Under the pieces are notes generated by a model. It had not been told where the DNA came from, did not search any database, and worked only from the letters and a program-made list of their open reading frames with translations. A program made the translations under genes and the position numbers. Below, piece by piece: positions 1 through 7,600 of a stretch of DNA of 22,330 bases. The DNA is from RUG11237 sp050874665 (GTDB lineage: Bacteria > Bacillota > Clostridia > Lachnospirales > Lachnospiraceae), in NCBI GenBank assembly GCA_050874665.1, contig JBNMLC010000030.1, forward strand, positions 1 to 22,330, written 5' to 3'. The stretch's first letter is position 1, and each line of letters starts with the position of its first letter.

Positions 1-99
1 GATGCTTATTTTAAGGTAGGACTGGTTATTGAAGCAGGCGGCATTGTGGTGACTGTAGATGAGGGCAGATTGGATATGCACATCAAGAAGGGAGCATAG
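1..99 (+). CDS. C-terminal end of an unidentified protein (partial)
   Basis: An open frame enters from the left edge and stops at TAG, two bases before the toxin start. The 32 visible residues end in VTVDEGRLDMHIKKGA and alternate hydrophobic and polar residues, as beta strands do. The tight spacing suggests one operon with the toxin gene. It could be the partner (antitoxin) of the MazF-like protein, but the tail does not have the acidic, disordered look of a MazE C-terminus, so that is only positional inference. I do not recognise the family. Confidence 0.5.
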   Translation, partial: DAYFKVGLVIEAGGIVVTVDEGRLDMHIKKGA

Positions 100-101
100 A
101 T

Positions 102-539
102 ATGAGCAGACGAACAGAAAAAAGAAAGTATGGTAAATATAATAAATTTGATGTCGTGTATGCGGATTTTGGGAAAAACCCACATGGCATTCAGGGCGGA
201 ATCAGACCAGGAATAATTATTTCATGTGATGCAAGCAATCATGATGGTGCACCGCAGGTGTCAGTAGTCCCTTTGAGCAGTAAGTTAAAGGATATTCCGG
301 TACATGTGATTTTAAATCCGAAGGATGTGAGTGGATTTGGATTAAGTAAGATCTCTGATTTTATGCCTGAAGATGCACAGACAATTTCAAAAGGCTGCAT
401 TAGAGCAAAAAGTGGAACTGTCATTGAGGATTCAGGCGTGAGAGAAGAAATAGACAGAGCATTGATACGACAGTTTGATCTGTTACCTGTAGCTCGCAAA
501 ATGGTAATGGAGGAGTTAGCAAATGGACAGCAGAACTAA
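102..539 (+). CDS. MazF/PemK-family toxin-like protein (endoribonuclease fold)
   Basis: This 145-residue protein has the MazF/PemK pattern. After a basic leader (about residues 1-12) comes FDVVYADFGKNPHGIQGGIRPGIII, shortened here to its key elements: a first strand, then the loop ending GGIRPG. A strand with VSVVPLSS follows, as in MazF 'V.PiTS' motifs, then P-x-HV. Family members cleave mRNA, usually under control of an upstream antitoxin. The only upstream candidate here is the partial gene at 1-99. A GGGAG ribosome site sits about 8 bases before the ATG. The last 17 bases overlap the next gene (DUF6462), which implies translational coupling to the recombination module. Ribonuclease activity is inferred from family only; some ICE-borne copies may be regulatory. 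Confidence 0.8.
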   Translation: MSRRTEKRKYGKYNKFDVVYADFGKNPHGIQGGIRPGIIISCDASNHDGAPQVSVVPLSSKLKDIPVHVILNPKDVSGFGLSKISDFMPEDAQTISKGCIRAKSGTVIEDSGVREEIDRALIRQFDLLPVARKMVMEELANGQQN

Positions 540-735
540 AAAGACTAATAATAAAAGATTTGTTAGATATTCAGAAGGAGCAGAGATGTATTCAATGAGT
601 GTGTCAAAGTTTATGCAGTTAGCGAAGGATGCAAAGGCATGTTATAAAGTGAATCAGCTGGTGTTGGTTAATCTGGATATTATTGACGAATATCTTGAAA
701 CTTTCCACATTGTAGATGACGAGTTTTATAAGTAA
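523..735 (+). CDS. DUF6462 family excisionase-like DNA-binding protein (module 1)
   Basis: A 70-residue protein with the pattern KRFVRYSEGAEMYSMS at about residues 11-26, followed by a helix (FMQLAKDAKACYKV) and DIIDEYLETF. This matches the small helix-turn-helix proteins that precede the integrase in Tn916/Tn1549-like elements, and it is clearly related to the second copy at 18730 (shared RYxEGAEMYSM, F..LAKDA, VLV.LD..D.YLE.F). A GGAGG site lies 8-10 bases before the ATG, inside the end of the toxin gene. Such proteins are thought to act as the recombination directionality factor, bending DNA at the element ends. Excision activity is inferred from position and resemblance. Confidence 0.75.
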   Translation: MDSRTKKTNNKRFVRYSEGAEMYSMSVSKFMQLAKDAKACYKVNQLVLVNLDIIDEYLETFHIVDDEFYK

Positions 736-812
736 TTATGAGAAATGACGCATTAGTATAGAAGAAATACAAACAAGTATGGAGAAAAATGAGCCAAAAG
801 AGAAAAAATGTA

Positions 813-841
813 TTGACTTTCGGTCAGACCAAAAGTATAAT
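813..841 (+). promoter_or_regulatory. Promoter with embedded inverted-repeat operator for the module 1 RHH gene
   Basis: A -35 TTGACT (813-818) and a perfect -10 TATAAT (836-841) are separated by exactly 17 bases. An inverted repeat, ACTTTCGGT (816-824) and ACCAAAAGT (828-836), spans the spacer and touches both boxes; 8 of 9 arm positions match. The same layout with nearly the same sequence recurs at 18967-18995. Since the next gene encodes an RHH protein, autorepression is the natural reading (inference). Confidence 0.8.
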
Positions 842-869
842 ATGATTAAGATATGAAGGAGGCATACAG

Positions 870-1046
870 ATGGCTAGAACTGGAAGACCAAAAGCAGAGA
901 AACCTTTTGATCATAAGGTGACTGTTAAATTCAAAGAAGAGGAATACCAGATAATGGTTGAGTATGCTGAGACTCATAATCTATCCATTTCGCAATTGAT
1001 TAGAATGGGTGTTGAATTACAAATGAAGCAGCAGGCTAATCAGTAG
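870..1046 (+). CDS. Ribbon-helix-helix (CopG/Arc-like) regulator, module 1
   Basis: A 58-residue ORF starting MARTGRPKAEKPFDHKVTVKF with a GAAGGAGG site 7 bases upstream. The basic RxGRPK start, the short strand (HKVTVKF), helix 1 (EEEYQIMVEYAETHN) and helix 2 (SISQLIRMGVELQ) make a classic RHH DNA-binding fold. It is related to the protein at 19022 (shared TGRPK, KL/KF..EE, LSISQLI/MTITQVL, GVELQ/GIELQ). It lies between the excisionase-like gene and the integrase and has its own promoter, so it probably controls integrase expression. No effector domain is present. Confidence 0.85.
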   Translation: MARTGRPKAEKPFDHKVTVKFKEEEYQIMVEYAETHNLSISQLIRMGVELQMKQQANQ

Positions 1047-1078
1047 AACAGGCTCTTTTCTCCGGAAAGGAGAGAATA

Positions 1079-2314
1079 ATGGCTTGTAGAAAAGATGGTA
1101 AAGGCAGAGTATTAAGAAAGGGTGAGGGTTACAGAAAAGGCGACGGAAGATACTCATATGTATATATTGATCCATTAGGCAAGAAAAGAACCATTTATGC
1201 AAAGTCTTTGGTAAAACTTCGAGAAAGAGAAGAACAGTTACAAAAAGACCAGTTGGATGGACTTGATATCTATGTCGCAGGAAAGGCTGATGTAAACTTT
1301 TTGTTTGACAGGTACATATCAACTAAAACAGAATTGCGCAGCACTACTTACAGTAATTATTTGTATACATGGAATCATTTTATTCGTGATACATTTGGCA
1401 AGAAGAAAGTAAGAGATGTGAAATACTCAGACGTGTTGTTCTTTTATACAGACTTGATTAATAATCAGGGATTACAGATTAATACGCTTGAGACAATTAA
1501 CACAGTATTAAGACCTACATTTCAGCTTGCTGTCAGAGATGATATCATAAGGAAGAATCCGGTAGACGGAGCATACTGTGAAGTAAAAAAGCGTAATGGT
1601 GGTGTCAGAAAAACAAGGCGAGCGTTGACTGTGGATCAGCAGAGAAAATTCATGGAGTATGTAGCAAAGAATCCGTTCTTTTATCACTGGTATCCATTTT
1701 TTGTATTTTTGTTAGGAACTGGATGCAGAATAGGAGAAGCAATCGGAGTACGCTGGGATGATATTGATTTGGAGAATCGAATCATTGATATCAATCATAG
1801 CTTAACCTATTACCAGAGAGCGGATGATTCATATAAATGTGAGTTTAGAGTATCTTTGCCAAAGACGGAAGCTGGTAATCGTAGAATACCTATGATGCAG
1901 CAGGTATATGATGTGCTTCAGGAAGAATATGAGAGACAGAAGCAGGAAGGCTTTTGTGTTGAGAATGTGGATGGGATGACCAATTTTGTATTTACAAACC
2001 GATTTGGGATGCCACATAACCCAGCAGCAGTAAACCGGGCAATCAAGAGAATTGTGGATACACATAATTCAGAAGAAGAGGTAACTGCTAAAAAGGAGAA
2101 GAGAGAACCTGTTATGATTCCAAGATTCTCCTGCCATATCTTTAGACATACGTTTGCATCAAGATTTTGCGAGAATGAAACCAACATCAAAGTAATTCAA
2201 GAGGTAATGGGACATGCTGATGTATCAACTACCATGAACATATATGCAGAAGCAAACCCAGATGTTACCAAATCAGTAATTGAGAAATTATCAAAAAATA
2301 TGGATATTTTTTAG
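1079..2314 (+). CDS. int: Tn916-family tyrosine recombinase (integrase), module 1
   Basis: A 411-residue integrase of usual Tn916-family length. The N-terminal part (about 1-60; RRKG-like RVLRKGEG.., YSYVYIDPLGKKRTIYAKS) is the arm-binding domain. Residues about 70-170 form the SAM-like core-binding domain, and the catalytic domain follows. The active-site set is complete: R217 in GTGCRIGEA, K262 in SLPKTEAG, H353 and R356 in HIFRHTF, H379 in MGHADVSTTM and nucleophile Y389 in NIYAEA. It would catalyse site-specific integration and excision. A GGAAAGGAGAG site precedes the ATG. It is a clear homologue of the integrase at 19236 but differs through the whole length, so it came from a different element rather than a recent duplication. 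Confidence 0.96.
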   Translation: MACRKDGKGRVLRKGEGYRKGDGRYSYVYIDPLGKKRTIYAKSLVKLREREEQLQKDQLDGLDIYVAGKADVNFLFDRYISTKTELRSTTYSNYLYTWNHFIRDTFGKKKVRDVKYSDVLFFYTDLINNQGLQINTLETINTVLRPTFQLAVRDDIIRKNPVDGAYCEVKKRNGGVRKTRRALTVDQQRKFMEYVAKNPFFYHWYPFFVFLLGTGCRIGEAIGVRWDDIDLENRIIDINHSLTYYQRADDSYKCEFRVSLPKTEAGNRRIPMMQQVYDVLQEEYERQKQEGFCVENVDGMTNFVFTNRFGMPHNPAAVNRAIKRIVDTHNSEEEVTAKKEKREPVMIPRFSCHIFRHTFASRFCENETNIKVIQEVMGHADVSTTMNIYAEANPDVTKSVIEKLSKNMDIF

Positions 2315-2700
2315 AAAAGAGTCCTGCGATTGAACTCTTTGAAGATTGAAAAATATACCTATTCATACTGTGGCAAATATGTTATACTTGCTAAGTATTG
2401 TTGTGTTTGACACAGCAGTACATGCATAAAATAAAAAGACGTATTTTAAGGCGAATGACATCTTTTGGACACACAAAAGTCAAAAAAACGTCCAAGAGTA
2501 TCCAAGTATATAGAATTCGGGAAAGCCCATTTTCCAAGGGTTTGCAAGGATATACAAGAGTTAGCTTAGCAATCAAAAAAATTCCCGACGATGAAGTCAT
2601 TAGACAAGTAAAGCTAGTGTTTATGCAGGGTTGAATAATTGAAAGTCAAAAATTGCGACCGATTTGCGACTAAAGTTTATAAAGAGAACACGCAAAAGTA
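2315..2700. other. Non-coding end of element 1 (candidate attachment region)
   Basis: About 390 bases between the integrase stop and the IS. I see no convincing gene. The stretch is AT-rich and contains short repeats: TCCAAG three times (about 2490, 2500 and 2530) and a TTGCGAC pair listed separately. In Tn916-type elements the integrase is the last gene and the element end lies shortly after it, so the right junction of element 1 should be here. I could not identify a core sequence, because the left end is outside the window. Confidence 0.5.
2653..2670 (+). repeat. Candidate integrase arm-type direct repeats, element 1
   Basis: Two copies of TTGCGAC start 11 bases apart, one helical turn, downstream of the integrase. 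The second element has GTACGAC repeats, also 11 bases apart, in the matching place. Tn916 Int binds short direct repeats near the ends with its N-terminal domain. The assignment rests on that analogy and on position. Confidence 0.4.
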
Positions 2701-2714
2701 GAAGGGGCTGTCGC
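2701..2714 (+). repeat. IS1182 left terminal inverted repeat
   Basis: GAAGGGGCTGTCGC, exactly complementary to the right end at 4582-4595. Confidence 0.9.
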
Positions 2715-2756
2715 ACTAAGTAATTAGTACGCAGCTCCTTTTTCATGCATAAAAGT

Positions 2757-2787
2757 AACTGCCAGACCTCGAAAGAATCTGGCAGTT
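2757..2787 (+). terminator. Hairpin at the IS left end, before the transposase
   Basis: Perfect 10-bp arms, AACTGCCAGA and TCTGGCAGTT, with an 11-base loop. It lies 17 bases before the transposase start. There is no T-run after it, so it is more likely a translation-sequestering or transcription-pausing structure against read-through from outside than a true terminator. Confidence 0.6.
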
Positions 2788-2803
2788 GGTGTAAAATTAA
2801 TGT

Positions 2804-4423
2804 ATGACCAAACACATTATTTTACAGAAAAATTATAGTCTAAATCAAAGTGGATATCAATTAAAACTTCCACTAAATATTGAAACAATCATTCCGGAAG
2901 ACGATTCAGTGCGGTTACTAAGTCAGTTTGTGGAGGCTATGGATTTGACTGACCTGTATTCTACCTATGAAAGAATAAATTCAGTATCGCCAAGAACACT
3001 TCTTAAGATTGTGTTGTACTCTTATATGAATGGAAACTATTCTTCCCGTTCCATGGAATTAAACTGTAAAAGGGACATCAACTTCATGTTTCTTTTGGAA
3101 GGTGCACCTGCTCCGGACCATGCAACATTTGCACGATTTCGAAGTATACATTTTGCTCCCTGTTCTAAACGAATTTTTGCTGAAATGTCCAATGCACTTT
3201 TTGAACTGGGTGAAATTTCAGGTGAAACCATTTTTATAGATGGAACAAAAATTGAAGCCAATGCCAATAAATATACTTTTGTCTGGAAGAAAACCGTAAC
3301 AAAGAATCAGGCAAAATTACTTATAAAACTTGCAGAGTTCGTGGCTGAATGTGAACGGCTTTATGATTTGAAGATTGTTTATGGCGATACTGTAAAGATA
3401 AAACATGTAAAGAAGCTGTGCAAGAAACTTTATGCGCTCAAGCAAAGTGAAAACGTAGTCTTTGTACATGGCATTGGAAAAAGAAAAACACCACTGCAAA
3501 AGAGTATAGAAACTCTTGAAGGTTATCTGTCCAGGCTCAAAGAATACAATCAGAAGATTCATACCTGTGGAGAACGGAACAGCTATTCCAAAACGGATCA
3601 TGATGCTACATTCATGCGAATGAAGGAGGATGCCATGGGAAACGGGCAGTTAAAACCGGCATACAATCTTCAGCATGGAGTAGACTCGGAATATATCACA
3701 TGGCTTACCATTGGACCACAGCCTACCGACACTACAACCCTGATACCATTTTTGAAAGATGCAGAAGAGCATCTCAAATTTAAATACAAAAACATAACTG
3801 CGGATGCCGGATATGAAAGCGAAGAAAACTACCTGTTTCTCGAAACCAACGGACAGGCTGCCTATATAAAACCGGCTAACTATGAAATCTCAAAAACCCG
3901 TAAGTACAGAAATGACATAGGAAAAATCGAAAACATGGATTATGATGCAGAAAATGACAGTTATACCTGCAGAAATGCTAAAAAACTGACCGTAGACTAT
4001 ATCAGACATTCTAAAAGTAAAACAGGATATGTAAGTGAAAAAACGATTTACAAATGCGAGAATTGCACGGACTGCCCATACAAAAGTGACTGTATCAAGG
4101 GCAACAATTGTAAAACACCGTTGGAAGAAAGAACAAAGACACTTCAGGTTGCCAAAACATTTCTGAAATACAGACAGGAAGATTTGGAACGAATACTGTC
4201 AGATGATGGAATTCTTTTTAGAATAAACCGAAGTATTCAGGCAGAAGGCTCTTTCGGAGATTTAAAGCAGGATATGCAGTTTAGAAGATATCTGAGCAAA
4301 GGGAGAACAAATGTACTTGCAGAAAGCACACTGCTTGTTATGGCAAGGAATATGAATAAACTCCATAATAAGATTCAAAAGGACAAGACAGGAACTCACT
4401 TATTTCCATTGAAAAGCGCCTGA
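2804..4423 (+). CDS. IS1182-family DDE transposase
   Basis: A 539-residue transposase. Residues about 20-110 are the N-terminal InsH/DUF772-type domain (PRTLLKIVLYSYMNG, then RDINFMFLLEG and DHATFARFR). The DDE catalytic domain follows, with D146 in FIDGTKIEAN, D334 in ADAGYES and E481 in QAEGSFGDLKQ, followed by the family tail with RRYLSKG.T.V..E..L...A.N. A Cys-rich segment (CENCTDCPYKSDC, about residues 423-435) precedes the last catalytic residue, as is usual for this family. The length is normal and the frame is intact, so the element is probably active or recently so. Its own ribosome site is weak, which is common for transposases. Confidence 0.95.
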   Translation: MTKHIILQKNYSLNQSGYQLKLPLNIETIIPEDDSVRLLSQFVEAMDLTDLYSTYERINSVSPRTLLKIVLYSYMNGNYSSRSMELNCKRDINFMFLLEGAPAPDHATFARFRSIHFAPCSKRIFAEMSNALFELGEISGETIFIDGTKIEANANKYTFVWKKTVTKNQAKLLIKLAEFVAECERLYDLKIVYGDTVKIKHVKKLCKKLYALKQSENVVFVHGIGKRKTPLQKSIETLEGYLSRLKEYNQKIHTCGERNSYSKTDHDATFMRMKEDAMGNGQLKPAYNLQHGVDSEYITWLTIGPQPTDTTTLIPFLKDAEEHLKFKYKNITADAGYESEENYLFLETNGQAAYIKPANYEISKTRKYRNDIGKIENMDYDAENDSYTCRNAKKLTVDYIRHSKSKTGYVSEKTIYKCENCTDCPYKSDCIKGNNCKTPLEERTKTLQVAKTFLKYRQEDLERILSDDGILFRINRSIQAEGSFGDLKQDMQFRRYLSKGRTNVLAESTLLVMARNMNKLHNKIQKDKTGTHLFPLKSA

Positions 4424-4449
4424 TTTTTAACCTCTAAAAGTAAACTATC

Positions 4450-4468
4450 AAGCCATTCAAAATGGCTT
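4450..4468 (+). terminator. Small hairpin downstream of the IS1182 transposase
   Basis: AAGCCATT and AATGGCTT arms of 8 bp around a 3-base loop, with a T-run (TTTTTTT, 4491-4497) 22 bases further on. The gap to the T-run makes intrinsic termination uncertain. Confidence 0.45.
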
Positions 4469-4581
4469 ATTAAAGTACGCTTTTTTTACAGAACAACAGA
4501 ATAATATGGAGCTTTTCTGTAAAATTAAATATAAAAACAGAAAAAATGAAGCTGCCGCTTCACGAATTTTCATTCGCTAAA

Positions 4582-4595
4582 GCGACAGCCCCTTC
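4582..4595 (-). repeat. IS1182 right terminal inverted repeat
   Basis: GCGACAGCCCCTTC, complementary over all 14 bases to the left end. The IS ends only about 33 bases before the start of the next gene, so the IS has probably separated that gene from its original upstream region. Confidence 0.9.
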
Positions 4596-4628
4596 TTCTA
4601 TTTTTCAGCAGATTAAGGAGGAAACACA

Positions 4629-7600
4629 ATGGCAGATGCTAAAACAGAGAAGCAGAAAGTACAGGAGATTACGGAGAAGCTGGAACAGGGATTGAAGGAA
4701 CTCTTTGAGAGTGAGAAGTACCGGACATATCTTAACACCATGTCCAAGTTTCATAATTACAGCATTAATAATACCATTTTAATTGCGATGCAGAAGCCGG
4801 ATGCTACTTTAGTGGCCGGATACAAGGCTTGGCAGAGAAATTTTGAGCGCCATGTTAAAAAGGGCGAAAAGGGTATCCGTATCCTGGCACCCGCACCCTA
4901 TAAAATCAAAGAGGAACAGGAAAAAATTGACCCGGTAACCAAGGAACCAATGCTCGATAAGGACGGTATGCCCATTATGGAGGAAGTGGAGATTAAAATT
5001 CCGGCATTTCGTGTGGTTCCGGTATTTGATGTGTCACAGACGGACGGAAAGGAACTTCCGGAGCTGTCCGTGGATGAATTGTCGGCAGATGTGGACGGGT
5101 ATCAGGATTTTATGAGAGCATTGGAAGCTGTTTCGCCCGCACCTATTGGGTATGAGGACATACCGGGAGAAGCCAAGGGATATTTTGATACTACCCTAAA
5201 TCGTGTTGCCATACAGGAGGGCATGAGCGAGAGCCAGACGGTTAAGACTGCTATCCATGAAGTGGCACACGCAAAGCTGCACAACAGGGAAAGAGAAAAG
5301 GAAACAGACCTTTCGGAACATAAAGACCGTAACACGAAAGAAGTGGAAGCGGAGAGCGTTGCCTATACGGTGTGCCAGCACTTCGGAATTGATACCTCGG
5401 ATTATTCCTTTGGTTATATTGCCGGGTGGAGCAGTGGCAAGGAAATGACGGAATTAAAAACTTCCCTTGATACGATAAGGAGGACTGCTTCGGAGCTGAT
5501 TAGTGGTATTGAAGCACAGTTACAGGAACTTCAAAAGGAGCGTGTAACGGAAGCGGAGCTGACGGAGGAGATAGTGCTGTTGGTGGCAAATACTGACCGT
5601 TCCGAGTATGACCTGTTAAATGTCAGGGGTATGAGTGGCGAGGAGCTTGTGGCTTCCCTTGGGGATATGAATGATAATGACAGATTAAGTGTGGAAGCCT
5701 ATCTGGAGAGTAAAGGCGGCTGGGTTACACCGCTTGCCGATGAGCAGACGAGGGAAGTGAGAGAGTATCATTTGGACTATGTTTATAATACCGACACTTA
5801 TGAGATAACCGATGTAAAGGCGAAGATGGCAGAACAGGAGCAGGATTTAGAGCCGGATACGGAGCTTTCTGCTATGAAGCAGGCAGAGCAGCTTATTAAC
5901 GATATGGAGCGTGAAAAGACCATTTTCAGTGCGGATGAGCGTGACCTGATTGTAAACTATGCTTACAAGCTGGGAGATATGGAAAAGACCAGGGAGCTTG
6001 CGGAGCATATCGCCATGTATGAAGAAAATTCGCCTAATCTTGTGGCACAGACCATTATCAATGCACAGGCAGAGATTGATGCTTTACCGGACGGAATGGT
6101 AGGTCTTTCCGAGATGCACGAGTATGGTTATACCTGGGCGGAAATGTTACCGCTGACACAGGAGAGGGCATTGGAACTGTTTGACCATGATTTACCTGTG
6201 TACAGGCTTTATGCGGACGGTTCCGAAGGAAGCATTGATGACAGGTCAGAAATAATGGAGCATAGTGGAATGTTCGGTATTGAAAAAGGGGATTGGGAGC
6301 AGTATGTGGAGCTTCAGTCCATGCGTGAGGAGCTTGCGGAGAGTTCCGCCAATAAGGAAGCGCAGCTTTTGTATGGCAGGGATAATCAGTTTGGCATTTA
6401 TCAGCTTAATGACAGTCCGGCAGCAAGGGATATTCACTTTATGAACTCTGATTTCCTTGAAATGAAGGGTATTGCAGTTTCAAGAGAAAACTATGACTTG
6501 GTTTACACAGCACCTTTGGAGGAGGGAACAAGCCTTGAAGATATTTATATGAGGTTTAATTTAGACCACCCGGAGGATTTCAGGGGACACTCCTTATCCG
6601 TCAGCGATGTGGTGGTGCTTCATCAGAACGGGGAGAACACCTGTCACTTTGTGGACTCTGTGGGATATAAGGAAGTGCCTGAGTTTATACAGGAGATTTC
6701 CAAGGAACGGGAAGCAGAGCAGACTTTCGTGATTGCTGAAACAATGAAAGTGCTGGAAGAAATCGCAGAGGAACACGCCGGGGAAGAACCGGAAAGGGAA
6801 AATGCAGTTTTCCTTGTGAATTACAATGAATGGAGAGATGTTGGAGAGCTTGACTTGGGGCAGAACTATTTTGCCATTGATGACCCGTATGGGGACGGAG
6901 ATTACAGGCTCCTTTGGTTGCAGAATGCTATCAAGGACATTACGCCCGCCGGAGCGCAGTATGATACTTATGAGGAAGCTGCACAGGCACTTTATGAGGT
7001 GGAGCGTGAGGTTGCCAATCTGCCACACAATAAGGAGAATAACATCGGTTCCTATATGGTAAACGGAAAAGCACAGCTTGAGCGCATTATGGAAGCGAGA
7101 AGCCTGCAGAAGCACATGGATATGGAGAATGACAAGGTTTCCTACTATGTCATTGCCGATTTATCCACTTGGGCAGATAACAGTCCGGAAAGGAGCGAGT
7201 TAGAGCGTTTTGACAGCTTTACCGAAGCTCTGGAGAAATTTAAGGCGTACCGGGAGAAAGATGCACAGTTTAGTGATACGGAGGATAAGGCAAGGACTAC
7301 CCTCGGTTTCAATGTGCATGGTATTGAATTTGATGTTATCCACGCAAGAAACAATGAAAATGTATTAAGCCTTGACTTTACCCATAGCAGCGAAGCAATA
7401 CAGAGCAACCGTTTTATGGATGATTTGCAGATTTTGTGTAATGAGCTGGTGGATGAGGTAAGGGTACACAGGGATATGACACCGGAGGAAGTAAAGGACT
7501 TTGTAAAGAAGCGTTTTGAACATCATCTTCATAGTAGTGGTATCGAAGATGCTTCCATGTATATGGAGCGTTTCGATACGCTTTACGAACAGGGCAAAAT

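Larger units (their letters stand above)
2701..4595 (+). mobile_element. IS1182-family insertion sequence, intact
   Basis: The element is bounded by perfect 14-bp terminal inverted repeats, GAAGGGGCTGTCGC on the left and its complement GCGACAGCCCCTTC on the right, with further imperfect matching inward. It encodes one full-length transposase. A 10-bp-arm hairpin (2757-2787) lies between the left end and the gene, and a shorter one (4450-4468) follows it; such structures can block transcription from outside. The sequences just outside the ends are also near-complementary (AAAAGTAGAAG left, CTTCTATTTTT right), so the exact ends and any target duplication are uncertain by a few bases. Confidence 0.9.

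Noticed and set aside
2398..2634. 78-residue open frame after the first integrase
   Set aside because: It has no ribosome site, no recognisable pattern and lies in the repeat-rich attachment region; it is probably chance.
6594..7115. Long minus-strand open frame inside the polyvalent gene, and other opposite-strand frames in 5100-9735
   Set aside because: Shadow frames of the 5.1-kb gene; no ribosome sites and Cys/His/Leu-rich composition typical of antisense translation.
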